DNA from: Gluconacetobacter liquefaciens
Lineage (GTDB): Bacteria; Pseudomonadota; Alphaproteobacteria; Acetobacterales; Acetobacteraceae
Length of the DNA stretch: 64,000 nucleotides
Reading direction: 5' to 3'
NCBI RefSeq assembly: GCF_003350405.1
Contig: NZ_QQAW01000001.1
Coordinates: 667,162 to 731,161 of the forward strand
Shown here: positions 26,324 to 34,756 of the stretch, in pieces
Position numbering within the stretch: the stretch's first letter is position 1
How the letters are laid out: each line of letters opens with the position of its first letter
Notes under the pieces: model-generated
The model's input: the letters and a program-made list of their open reading frames with translations, nothing else
Databases searched by the model: none
Told to the model about the DNA's origin: nothing
Made by a program: the position numbers and the translations under genes

Positions 26324-27991
26324 TCAGGTCGTGTAGATGCGTTGCGCGTGTTCGGCGGTGATCAGGCCGTTCTTCACGTCCCGTGCCACCAGGGCGGGGT
26401 CGCGCAGGGCCGGGTTGCCATAGCCGCCACCGGTGCCGGTGACGATGCGGATCACGTCGCCTTTGTCCACGCGCAGGCCGGAGACGAAGGCATGGCGTTC
26501 CTGCGTGCCGTCGCGGCGCAGGATCAGTGCATAGTTGCCCGTTCCCTCATGCCCCTCCTTGAGGGACCACGGCATGATGCGCGAGCGCGTATAGCCGATC
26601 GTCAGGAAGGAATTGTCCTGGCGCACGCCATAGTCGATGACGATGCCGCGCCCGCCGCACCACTGGCCCTCGCCGCCCGGCCCGGTATGCAGTGCCATCC
26701 GGCCGATATGCAGGCCGTTGCGGGCCTCGGAAATCTCGGCGGGACAATTGTAGGTTTCGCCGTGAAAGCCAGAGAACAGGGCGCTGTTGCCGTCATGGCC
26801 CTCGCGCCCGCCCCAGCCGCCGATCTGCGGTTCGATGATGGTGTATTGCCGGCCCGTATCGGGGTGGATGCCGCCGATGAACGTACCGCCGATCGTGGCG
26901 AAATGCCCGGCCCCAAGACGCTCGGGCATGTGTTGCGCCAGGCAGCGCCAGATGAGATCGAAGACGCGCACTTCGGTTTCGAAATAAAAGCCGATCGCGG
27001 CAGGTTCGCGCGCATGGAAGACCGAGCCTTCGCGCGTCAGCAGGCGGATCGGCCGGAAGGTGCCGTCATTGGCGGGGGAGTGGGGGTCGCACAGCGCCTT
27101 GAGCATCATCTGCGCGCAGATCATGGCGCCGTCGCGGCTGGTATTGGTGGGTCCGATATCCTGATCGGGGTTGTTGCGCAGGTCGACGACGAATTCGGTG
27201 GGCGAGATCGTGACCTTCACGTTGTAGACGCGGCCGTCATCCTGCTCCTCGTCCAGTTCGAAGGTGCCGTGGGGCAGGGAGGCGAGGGTGGAGAGCGTGA
27301 CCTTCTCGCCGAAGGTCATGAACCCTTCCATCGCTGTTTCGAACGTCGCGACGCCGTATTTCGTCGCCAGTTCCGTCAGGCGGCGGGCGCCGATCCGCAC
27401 GGCGGCGATGGCGGCCCAGAGGTCGCCTTCCAGAAAATTGGGCATTCGCGAGTTGCAGCGCAGGATCGCGAAGACCGACTCGTTTGCCTCGCCGGCATCG
27501 ATCAGGCGGATGGCGGGCAGGCGAAGACCTTCCTGGAAGATTTCGGTTGCCTGGACCGAAAGGGAGCCGGGTGCCATGCCGCCGACATCGGAATTATGGG
27601 CGATGTTCGCGGTCCAGGCGATGAGGCGCCCTTCCGCGAAGACCGGCATGGCGACCACCAGGTCGTTCAGGTGGGTCACGCCGCCATAATAGGGGTCGTT
27701 GGTGATGAAGACGTCGCCCGGCTGGATCGTCTCCTGCGGGAACTTGGCCAGCAGGACCTGAACGGCCTTGTCCAGCACGCCCACGAACGAGGGGATGCCC
27801 GCTCCCGAAGAGGCGATGCGGCCCCGTGCGTCCAGGATGCCCGTTCCCATGTCGAGAACTTCATAGATGATCGAACTCATCGCCGTCTTGCGCATGGTGG
27901 CGAACATCTCGTCCGCCACGGCCTGGAGCGAGTTCTGGATGATCTCCAGCGTGATCGGGTCGTGGCTGACCTGGCCCGTGCTGTCGTTCAT
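26324..27991 (-). CDS. Hydantoinase B/oxoprolinase family protein (first HyuB)
   Basis: A 555-residue HyuB subunit with DPITLEIIQNSLQAVADEMF at the N-terminus, then SSGAGIPSFVGVLDKAV and FITNDPYYGGVTHLNDLV. Later come AELSE-like glycine-rich loops GGWGGREGHDGN and the C-terminal VTGTGGGYGNPALRD, the part contacting HyuA in the family. Its start overlaps the hyuA stop by four bases (ATGA), so hyuA and this hyuB are certainly coupled. Together they should form an ATP-dependent cyclic amidase or related carboxylase. It is closely similar in layout to the second HyuB downstream. Confidence 0.92.
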   Translation of the reverse strand: MNDSTGQVSHDPITLEIIQNSLQAVADEMFATMRKTAMSSIIYEVLDMGTGILDARGRIASSGAGIPSFVGVLDKAVQVLLAKFPQETIQPGDVFITNDPYYGGVTHLNDLVVAMPVFAEGRLIAWTANIAHNSDVGGMAPGSLSVQATEIFQEGLRLPAIRLIDAGEANESVFAILRCNSRMPNFLEGDLWAAIAAVRIGARRLTELATKYGVATFETAMEGFMTFGEKVTLSTLASLPHGTFELDEEQDDGRVYNVKVTISPTEFVVDLRNNPDQDIGPTNTSRDGAMICAQMMLKALCDPHSPANDGTFRPIRLLTREGSVFHAREPAAIGFYFETEVRVFDLIWRCLAQHMPERLGAGHFATIGGTFIGGIHPDTGRQYTIIEPQIGGWGGREGHDGNSALFSGFHGETYNCPAEISEARNGLHIGRMALHTGPGGEGQWCGGRGIVIDYGVRQDNSFLTIGYTRSRIMPWSLKEGHEGTGNYALILRRDGTQERHAFVSGLRVDKGDVIRIVTGTGGGYGNPALRDPALVARDVKNGLITAEHAQRIYTT

Positions 27992-30075
27992 GCGGCTTCT
28001 CCGGAAACGAGAAGGATATGAAGATTGCCGTATCCGTCGACGGATACCGTGTTGCCGGGATGGATTACGATGGTGGTGCCGCTGTCCTCGACGATGGCGG
28101 GGCCCTGGAAACGCATGCCGGGGGCCAGGCGGTCGCCGTTATAGATCGCCGCCTCGTGCAGGCCGTCCTGCGCGTAATCCACCTGTCGCCGGCCCTTGAG
28201 GGCACCGTCGGCGTCGGGCGGGCCGGAGGGCCTTTCCTTCATGTTCAGCTTGCCGACAGCGGCCGAGGCCACCAGATGCACGCCGACCATCTCGACGGGC
28301 GCATCCAGGCGGTATGTGTATTCGCGTTCGTAGGTCTGGTGGAAGGCCGCCAGGATGTCCGCCAGATGTCTGGCGGCGAGGTCTCCGGCGGGGATCGGCA
28401 CCTCGGTTGTATGTTCCTGGTTCTGGTAACGCAGTTTGACGTAGCGGATGAAGCGGATGCTCTCCGCGGGCACGCTTTCCTGGACGAAGCGTTTGGTAGC
28501 GGCAGCCTCGATTTCGGCGAACAGGGTGGCGATCGCGCTTTCGGCACCCTCCGCCATGTCCATCAGGCGTGTCACGAAATAATCGTGCCGGAGGTCGGAC
28601 ATCATCATGCCCCAGGCCGAGAACACGGACGCGCTGGCAGGAATCACGACCTTGCGTACGCCGAGTTCCATGCCCAGTGCGACCGCGTGCATCGCGCCGC
28701 CGCCGCCGAAGGCGACCAGTGTGAAGTCGCGCGGGTCGAAACCCCGGTTCAGCGAAATCAGCTTCAGCGCATTGGTCATGTTGTTATTGGCAATGCGGAT
28801 GATGCCGCGCGCCACGTCGGTGGTGGAGATGCCGATCTTCGCGCCGAGCGCCTCCAGTGCCCGTTCGGCCGCTTCCATGTCGGCCTTCACCGACCCGCCG
28901 CAGAAATAATCGCGGTTGATGCGGCCCAGCCAGAGATTCGCATCGGTCGTCGTCGCGTCGGTCCCGCCGCGTCCGTATGCGGCGGGACCGGGGCTGGCCC
29001 CGGCTGATTTGGGGCCGACATGGAGTTTGGCGAATTCGTCGACCCAGGCGATGGAACCGCCACCGTTGCCGATTTCTACCAGGTCGACGACCGGCACCAT
29101 GATCGGATAGCCGGCGGAGGTCCGGTCCCGTTCGATCCAGTAATCGGTCATGATCCGGACCTGGCCATTCTCGATCAGCGAGCATTTGGCCGTGGTGCCG
29201 CCGATATCGAGCGCCAGCACGTTCGGTTCGCCGATCATGCGCCCCAGTTCGGCGGCGCCCCAGAAGCCGGAGGCGGGGCCGGACTCGACCATCGTGATCG
29301 GGGTCGCTGCGGTGGAGTCGACAGAATCGACCCCGCAATTCGACTGCATGATGAAAAGGTTGCCGGCAAAGCCACGATCGTTCAGGCCGCTGCGCAGGCG
29401 CGACAGGTAGCGTTCGGCCACCGGTTGGACATAGGCCGACAGGACGGTCGTGTTCGTCCGTTCATACTCCCGCCATTCGCGGGTGATCTGATGGGAGGCG
29501 ACGACGGAAACTTCTGGCCACAGACGACGAATTTCGGCTGTTACGGCCTGTTCGTGCGATGGATTGGTGTACGAGTGCAGGAAGCAGACCGCGATGGCCT
29601 GCACGCCTTCGGCACGAAACATGTCGATGATGGAGGGCAGTCCGGCCATATCGAGGGGCGCGGATTCCTCGCCTTTGTAGGACAGTCGGCCCGGCAGTTC
29701 CGCGCGCAGGTGGCGGGGCACGAACGGCGGCGGCTTGCGGTAATTGAGGTTGAAGAAATCGGGTCGGTTTCCTCGGGCGATTTCCAGGATGTCTCGAAAG
29801 CCCTCGGTGCTGATCAGGCCGACCTTCGCGCCCTTGCGCTCGGTCAGTGCGTTGATGACCACCGTTGTGCCGTGGGCGAGAAAATCGATCGTGCTGGCCG
29901 TTATCCCGGCCTTTTCGATGACGTTCAGAACCCCCTGCTCGAAGTTCGGGGGCGTCGTATCCGACTTGGCCGTCAGGACATGCGACTCGCCTGTGGCGTG
30001 ATCGGTCTCGAAACAGACCAGATCTGTGAATGTTCCGCCGACATCTGTTGTTACGCGGATCGTTTTCCGTGACAT
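27988..30075 (-). CDS. Hydantoinase/oxoprolinase A subunit, ATP-binding (HyuA)
   Basis: A 695-residue ASKHA-fold subunit. Phosphate-1 motif DVGGTFTDLV is at about residues 11-20 and the second nucleotide motif ALDIGGTTAKCSLI near the middle. ALTERKGAKVGLISTEGF and FGGGGAMHAVALG follow, as in HyuA, 5-oxoprolinase and acetone/acetophenone carboxylase alpha subunits. It phosphorylates the substrate so that the HyuB partner can complete ring opening. It overlaps hyuB by ATGA and lies 24 bases after a GAF protein gene. The substrate cannot be fixed from sequence: hydantoin, N-methylhydantoin, 5-oxoproline or a diketopiperazine are all possible. Confidence 0.92.
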   Translation of the reverse strand: MSRKTIRVTTDVGGTFTDLVCFETDHATGESHVLTAKSDTTPPNFEQGVLNVIEKAGITASTIDFLAHGTTVVINALTERKGAKVGLISTEGFRDILEIARGNRPDFFNLNYRKPPPFVPRHLRAELPGRLSYKGEESAPLDMAGLPSIIDMFRAEGVQAIAVCFLHSYTNPSHEQAVTAEIRRLWPEVSVVASHQITREWREYERTNTTVLSAYVQPVAERYLSRLRSGLNDRGFAGNLFIMQSNCGVDSVDSTAATPITMVESGPASGFWGAAELGRMIGEPNVLALDIGGTTAKCSLIENGQVRIMTDYWIERDRTSAGYPIMVPVVDLVEIGNGGGSIAWVDEFAKLHVGPKSAGASPGPAAYGRGGTDATTTDANLWLGRINRDYFCGGSVKADMEAAERALEALGAKIGISTTDVARGIIRIANNNMTNALKLISLNRGFDPRDFTLVAFGGGGAMHAVALGMELGVRKVVIPASASVFSAWGMMMSDLRHDYFVTRLMDMAEGAESAIATLFAEIEAAATKRFVQESVPAESIRFIRYVKLRYQNQEHTTEVPIPAGDLAARHLADILAAFHQTYEREYTYRLDAPVEMVGVHLVASAAVGKLNMKERPSGPPDADGALKGRRQVDYAQDGLHEAAIYNGDRLAPGMRFQGPAIVEDSGTTIVIHPGNTVSVDGYGNLHILLVSGEAA

Positions 30076-30099
30076 AATCCGATCTCCTGACCGAGATTG

Positions 30100-30576
30100 T
30101 TATGACAAGAGGCAGACTGCGCCTGGAATCTTGAGGAACTGCGCGGCCTGAACGCGCGAGGGCGTGTAATGTCCGGCCTCGTGCAGGCAGTTGATGCTGC
30201 CGATATTCCGCCCGCCGACGATGACGGGAACATTGATGACCGAGGCGCAGCCGAGCGAATGAATCAGGGCGTGGTCGTTGAAGACTTCGGCGATTTCCGA
30301 AATCGTGTTGGCCACGAACGTCTCGTGCCGTTCAAGGACGATGGTAGACCATTTCCCCGGGCTGAGCGGCTTGGTGCCCGATACGGGATAGGCATCGGGC
30401 ATGTTGGTATAGCGGCGCTCGGAAACGCCCTTTTCCAGATCATAGGCCGTGATGGTGAACAGCTTGACCCCCACCGCCTGGTCCGCGAGCGTGTGCAGGG
30501 CATGAAACATGCCGGCGGGTTGTTCGCACCCGTTCTGCATTGCTGGAATGAAGATATCGTCCAGTTGTTCGGACAT
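30100..30576 (-). CDS. GAF domain protein
   Basis: A 158-residue single-domain protein, all GAF: HALHTLADQAVGVKLFTITA at the start, RYTNMPDAYPVSGTKPL, then NVPVIVGGRNIGSINCLHE near the end. GAF domains bind small ligands such as nucleotides, heme or aromatic acids. It is the first gene of the hyuA operon, so it may sense the pathway compound or act with the upstream regulator. No enzymatic motif is visible. Similar stand-alone GAF proteins accompany hydantoinase genes in other bacteria (general knowledge, not checked here). Confidence 0.8.
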   Translation of the reverse strand: MSEQLDDIFIPAMQNGCEQPAGMFHALHTLADQAVGVKLFTITAYDLEKGVSERRYTNMPDAYPVSGTKPLSPGKWSTIVLERHETFVANTISEIAEVFNDHALIHSLGCASVINVPVIVGGRNIGSINCLHEAGHYTPSRVQAAQFLKIPGAVCLLS

Positions 30577-30636
30577 GATCTATCCCTCGCCGGTCGGATG
30601 ATGATCCGGCCGGTGTGTTTATTGATATAGCCTTCG

Positions 30637-30659
30637 CACTGTCCCTTTTTGGGAAAGTG
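30637..30659. promoter_or_regulatory. Inverted repeat before the GAF-hyuA operon
   Basis: CACTGTCCC and GGGAAAGTG pair with one mismatch around a T5 loop. It lies between the regulator stop and the GAF gene start. It could be the operator for the XRE-cupin regulator or a weak terminator of that gene. Confidence 0.4.
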
Positions 30660-30684
30660 TCGCGATGTTACTTGCGTGCCATGA

Positions 30685-31347
30685 CTATGCATCGCTCCGT
30701 TTTCGGGAGCGGGTTATTGCCACGACATCGGTGACGGGCGTGACATGCCCATCCTCGGCGAACACATCCATCGTGCAGGTGTGCAGGACGGAGGCGGGTT
30801 GCATGGTATGGTTCCAGACCGAATGCTTGTGCGTCGACTGGAAATGCGCTGAATCGCCCGCACGAAGGATCGCGCGGTGGCCGGCGACTTCCAGGGTGAT
30901 TTCCCCGGCCAGCACGAAGAAGATTTCCTCGCCCTCATGACTGACGGGTGCATCGCGAAAGCCGGGCGGCTTATGGATGATCACGCTGCGCAGGATATTT
31001 CCCTGGAAGGGAACGGACAGGCGTTCGTATCGGACCGCCGTATGGGTCGATGGGTCCAGCGACCGTTCATGACGTTCTTCGCCTGCATCCTTTTCCAGCC
31101 GGAAGTTGGAAAAGAAATCGTTGGTGTCGATGCCGAGAGCCTGGCCGATCGACAGCAGGGATGTCAGGGACGGGACGGTGATGCCGCGTTCAACCTGCGA
31201 GATGAAGCCTACGGAAAAACCCGCTGCGCCGGCGACATCTTTCAGGGTCAGGCCACGCTCCTGGCGCACGGCACGCAGCCTTTGCCCCAGTGGGGCAAGG
31301 CCGTCCGCCTGCGCTAGTCGAGAGGTGCGTGAACCCTGTTGAGACAT
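30685..31347 (-). CDS. XRE family regulator with cupin domain
   Basis: A 220-residue regulator. The N-terminal XRE helix-turn-helix spans about residues 20-75 (GQRLRAVRQERGLTLKDVA, GFSVGFISQVERGITVPSL). A C-terminal cupin_2 barrel spans about residues 130-205 (SHEGEEIFFVLAGEITLEV, GDSAHFQSTHKHSVWN) and should bind a small ligand. Regulators of this layout (PuuR/SutR-like) control genes for amine, amino acid or sulfur compound use. It lies directly upstream of the GAF-hyuA operon, same strand, so it is its likely regulator. ATG at 31347 is chosen; an ATG 15 bases upstream is also open. Confidence 0.9.
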   Translation of the reverse strand: MSQQGSRTSRLAQADGLAPLGQRLRAVRQERGLTLKDVAGAAGFSVGFISQVERGITVPSLTSLLSIGQALGIDTNDFFSNFRLEKDAGEERHERSLDPSTHTAVRYERLSVPFQGNILRSVIIHKPPGFRDAPVSHEGEEIFFVLAGEITLEVAGHRAILRAGDSAHFQSTHKHSVWNHTMQPASVLHTCTMDVFAEDGHVTPVTDVVAITRSRKRSDA

Positions 31348-31385
31348 CGCAAATCTTACCATACCCAGTTCGTTCCGAGATACGA

Positions 31386-31410
31386 TTGAAGTATTCCTTC
31401 AAACTGTCAA
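31386..31410 (-). promoter_or_regulatory. TTGACA box and TTGAAG/CTTCAA repeat upstream of XRE gene
   Basis: On the minus strand a TTGACA (31405-31410) is followed by the inverted repeat TTGAAG-N5-CTTCAA (31386-31402), about 40 bases before the regulator ATG. This would suit a promoter with an autoregulatory operator; no clear -10 is seen. Confidence 0.4.
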
Positions 31411-31477
31411 TCAGAATTTTAGCTGGGGTGAAATTTTGTCCGTGAGGCGGGGTAAAGTCGGGTAATGGTCTTCTCTC

Positions 31478-32005
31478 TCATGGCGTGTTGCTGTCATGGC
31501 GCGCTGGTGAGGGGAGGTGGCAGCGATCGGCCCACTCATGGATCACGACGGCGAACAGGATGGTTGCCAGGTCGGCCGACGCGGTGGAAAGAAGATGTTG
31601 GCCACCGAACGGGCTGACGGTGGCGGGAACAGACCGGCCCGTGAAATAGACGAAGATCCAGCCAGCATGGCGCTGGTCGTGATGCAGGGTGACGCGTTCA
31701 TCGCGTGTGAAGCGCAAGGCCAGCATGATCGTTGAGAGTCCGAGCAGCATGGGCAGCAGCCATCGCAGGGTCGGCCAGTCTGTCCAGAGTACAACCAATG
31801 TTGCGATGGCGAATGCGAGCGGAGAAAGCAGGGCAAAGCCTCTGACGCGGAACGGGCGCTCCATGTCGGGATGGTTGCGACGCAGAGCGGCGGCGCGGAC
31901 CGGCGCGAAGGCGTAACTGAGCATGAGGGTGGAGGACACGACGGAAATCAGGGCCTGCCAGGACGGAAAGGGCAGTGTCCAGAACAGGGCGGCAATCAGG
32001 GCCGC
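31478..32005 (-). pseudogene. Amino acid permease (APC family), C-terminal remnant
   Basis: About 175 residues with four or five hydrophobic segments remain. They include MLSYAFAPVRAAALRRNHPD and ERPFRVRGF, the hallmark junction after TM10 in APC permeases, and the last two segments. The frame meets a stop at 32006-32008, where similarity to the family ends. A normal member has about 450-550 residues, so the first two-thirds are missing. This looks like a deletion remnant at the edge of a gene block; the last helices alone would not transport. Confidence 0.7.
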
Positions 32006-32161
32006 TTATGAGGCTCCGGCCATGATCTGACGGGTTTACGCCGCTGACCGATGCCCCGAAATGGCAGCGGATCGGGGTAGAGGCCAGATCTGTTCTCGCT
32101 GGCGCATCATGCCAAGCGGTGGATAATATGAGCTTGCGTTCCGATCGAGCTTTTGTGGGCC

Positions 32162-32932
32162 TTATCGAAGGCCCAGCACGTCTTCCATGCTGTAAAGACC
32201 GGGTGGGCGGCCGTGCAGCCATCGTGCGGCGCGGATGGCGCCAGTGGCGTAGATGCGGCGGTCGAACGCGCGGTGGGTCAGGGCGATCTGTTCGCTGGCG
32301 GACGTGAAGAGCATCGTATGTTCGCCCACGATCTGGCCGCCGCGAAGGGCGGCGAAGCCGATCGCATCCGCCTGACGGGGGCCGGTATGGCCGGTGCGGC
32401 CGGATTCCATATGGCTGGGCAGGTCGATATTGCGCCCGTCGGCGACGGCCTGGCCGATGGCGAGTGCCGTGCCGGACGGGGCATCGACCTTCTGCCGGTG
32501 GTGCATTTCCAGGATTTCGGCATCGTAGATCGAAGACGGCAATACTGCTGCCATCTGTCGGGCCAGCCGGGTGACCAGGGTGACGCCGGGCGAGTAATTG
32601 GCGGCCTGGACCACGGGGATTAAGCGGGCGGCGGTGGCGACGGCATCCTGGTCCGCTTGCGACAGGCCGGTGGTGCCCAGCACCCAGCCGGTGCCGGCTT
32701 TGGCCAGGGCGGCGGCATGGGCCTGGATGGTGACGGCATGAGTGAAGTCGATCACCACGTCGCATCGCGGGGCCAGGTCGTCGAGCGTGGCGAACAGGTG
32801 GTCGTCGGTTTGCCGGTCGCGGCTGGTGCCGCCCGCGAGGAGGGCGCCGGCGGCCGTGACTTCTTCGCGCAGCAGGCGGCCCATGCGCCCGTTGATGCCG
32901 GCGATGCCGATGCGGATCGTCTCTGTCGTCAT
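32162..32932 (-). CDS. dapB: 4-hydroxy-tetrahydrodipicolinate reductase
   Basis: A 256-residue DapB of normal length. The NAD(P)H motif GIAGINGRMG is at residues 9-18. The catalytic signature EMHHRQKVDAPSGTA holds E142, H144, H145 and K148. FTSASEQIALTHRAFDRRIYA lies near the end. It reduces dihydrodipicolinate in lysine/diaminopimelate synthesis. Start ATG 32932 follows GGAG. It is the last gene of a minus-strand group with a flavin oxidase, two CMD proteins and an FMO-like enzyme, an unusual place for a biosynthetic gene. It may be an extra copy or the sole dapB placed here by chance. Confidence 0.92.
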   Translation of the reverse strand: MTTETIRIGIAGINGRMGRLLREEVTAAGALLAGGTSRDRQTDDHLFATLDDLAPRCDVVIDFTHAVTIQAHAAALAKAGTGWVLGTTGLSQADQDAVATAARLIPVVQAANYSPGVTLVTRLARQMAAVLPSSIYDAEILEMHHRQKVDAPSGTALAIGQAVADGRNIDLPSHMESGRTGHTGPRQADAIGFAALRGGQIVGEHTMLFTSASEQIALTHRAFDRRIYATGAIRAARWLHGRPPGLYSMEDVLGLR

Positions 32933-32982
32933 GTCATGCTCCGGCATGGGAGTGGGGAAGGGGGGCATCGGGATGCCGGAGG

Positions 32983-34140
32983 TCAGGCGAACCGGCTGGG
33001 GCGGTAATCGGACAGCCAGTCGATGGGGACGCCGTTCAGTACTTCCATGGCGACGCATTGCCCCATGATCGGTGCCTGCGTCATGCCGCTATGCATGACG
33101 GCGACGTAGACGTTGGGATCGCTGGATGATGGGCCTACGATCGGGTGCCCGTCGAGTGGCAGTACCCTGTGGCCTAGGGTCATGAATTCGAGCGGCAGGG
33201 GCGGCAGGTGCGGGAAGAAGTTCCGGACTTTCGCCAGGAATTTCTCGCCGGTGGCGCCATCGGCAGGAGTGTCGCCGCTATCGCCGAAATTGGAGCCGGT
33301 GACCAGCCGCCCGTCGGGATTCTGCTTGATGTCACAGCCCGGTGGCATCACGACCTGTCCGAACAGGGGACGAAGCGGCTCGGTGTGGGCCAGGACGCCT
33401 CGTGATTCCTTGAGGGGGGTCTTCAACCCCGCCGTGGCCGCCATCGGCGGCGTATCGTTGCCCATGCAGAGCACCACATGATCGGCGCGGATCAGACCCT
33501 TGCTGGTCTGTACGCCCGTGACGCGCCCGCCCGTGCGGTCCAGGCCCAGCACGTTCGTGCCCATGGCGAGGCGGGCGCCCTTTCTGGCGGCTGCGGCGAC
33601 CAGGGTTTCGGCGGCGGCGACCGGGTCTACCGTGCCGTCGATATCCGATTTCCACGCGATGGCGCAGGGACCGGTCCGCACGCCCGGCAAGAGGGCCTCG
33701 ACTTCCGACCTGTTGATCGCGCGGATGGGATAACCCCAGCCTTCGAGCCGGCGGATAATATCCTGGGTTTCGGCTACCGCATTTTTCTCGTCGGCATGCC
33801 AGGAGATGCCGCCGCCCCACTGGATAGCGAGATCCTGACCGATTTCCTGCTGGAGGCGGCGCCAGCCCAGGATGCCGAGCATGTTCAATGTGTAATAAGA
33901 GTAGGGCTTCTTGTTGAACGCATTGAGCCACGCAAAGGATTTGGCCGTGGTTTCCTGCCCTGGGCCGGCACGGTTGACGATTGTGACGTCGGCGCCGTAG
34001 GCGGCGAGGTGATAGCCGACCGATGCGCCGATGATGCCTGCTCCGACAACGACTACGGATTTGCGGGGCGGCGCGGCAAAGGCGGACGGCGCGGCGGTGC
34101 TGGCGAGACCCATCAGGAGGTGGCGTCTTTTCAAGAGCAT
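32983..34140 (-). CDS. Exported FAD-dependent oxidoreductase (DAO family)
   Basis: A 385-residue DAO-family flavoprotein. The N-terminus MLLKRRHLLMGLASTAAPSA has a twin-arginine followed by a hydrophobic stretch and AFA, like a Tat signal, suggesting the folded FAD protein is sent to the periplasm. The FAD motif GAGIIG is at residues 33-38. TTAKSFAWLNAF and the C-terminal GHRVLPLDGHPIVGPS and VAVMHSGMTQAP complete the fold. Relatives oxidise D-amino acids, sarcosine-like amines or glycine. It lies 50 bases before dapB and 37 after a CMD gene on the same strand. Substrate unknown. Confidence 0.85.
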   Translation of the reverse strand: MLLKRRHLLMGLASTAAPSAFAAPPRKSVVVVGAGIIGASVGYHLAAYGADVTIVNRAGPGQETTAKSFAWLNAFNKKPYSYYTLNMLGILGWRRLQQEIGQDLAIQWGGGISWHADEKNAVAETQDIIRRLEGWGYPIRAINRSEVEALLPGVRTGPCAIAWKSDIDGTVDPVAAAETLVAAAARKGARLAMGTNVLGLDRTGGRVTGVQTSKGLIRADHVVLCMGNDTPPMAATAGLKTPLKESRGVLAHTEPLRPLFGQVVMPPGCDIKQNPDGRLVTGSNFGDSGDTPADGATGEKFLAKVRNFFPHLPPLPLEFMTLGHRVLPLDGHPIVGPSSSDPNVYVAVMHSGMTQAPIMGQCVAMEVLNGVPIDWLSDYRPSRFA

Positions 34141-34177
34141 GAGATGGTTCCTGTTCTGTTCGGATGGTTTGCGGGGA

Positions 34178-34753
34178 TCAGCGTTTGCCTGAAGCTGGCA
34201 CGGCGTGGCCGAGCGGATGCATGAGCCGGTTGGCCCAGCCGAAGATCGCGACCGCGTGGATGAGGTCGATGATATCCGCCTCGGACAGGCCGGCGTCGCG
34301 CAGGGCCAGGATTTGAGCGGGCGTGGCGGAGGATGGTGTAGACGAGAGGGAGCGGGCGAACGCCCAGATCGCCTGGCTGCGTTGGGAAAGCAGGTCCGGG
34401 CGATCATGCCACAGGGCGGTGACCGCATCGTCGCTGTGGGTCAGGTCGGTGAGGCGGCGGGCATGGACCATGGCGCAGTAGGGGCAGCCATTCACCAGCG
34501 ATGCGCCGAGGGCGCCCAGTTCGCGATCCGCGCGTGGCAGACCGCCGGGTGCGTACATGATCGCGTTGAACAGGATCGTTCGGGCCAGATAGCTTTCCGG
34601 ATCGTGGGCGAGCGTGCGGACATAGGGCGAGACCCCGATGGATGACGGGGTGACCTGCATCGCCTCGCGCTGCCTGGGGGCGGCCTGCGTGACGTCGACC
34701 GGCTCGATATAGGGAACCCAGTCCAGGGGCTTGACGCGGATTCTGCCGGACAT
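34178..34753 (-). CDS. Carboxymuconolactone decarboxylase/AhpD-like protein with CxxC
   Basis: A 191-residue helical protein with the AhpD-type redox site NGCPYCAMVHARR: C90, C93 and H97, as in alkylhydroperoxidase D and related peroxidase-like proteins. A second helical CMD half follows (ALRDAGLSEADIIDLIHAV, IFGWANRLMH). It resembles the alkylhydroperoxidase-domain member of the two-gene Avi_7169/Avi_7170 pair, recalled from family descriptions and not searched. It lies 3 bases after the gene for the second CMD protein. It may remove peroxide made by the nearby flavin oxidases. Confidence 0.85.
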   Translation of the reverse strand: MSGRIRVKPLDWVPYIEPVDVTQAAPRQREAMQVTPSSIGVSPYVRTLAHDPESYLARTILFNAIMYAPGGLPRADRELGALGASLVNGCPYCAMVHARRLTDLTHSDDAVTALWHDRPDLLSQRSQAIWAFARSLSSTPSSATPAQILALRDAGLSEADIIDLIHAVAIFGWANRLMHPLGHAVPASGKR

Positions 34754-34756
34754 CGT

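Noticed and set aside
32156..32175. TGGGCCTT/AAGGCCCA hairpin at the dapB end
   Set aside because: Overlaps the last codons of dapB and has no T-run; too weak to call a terminator.
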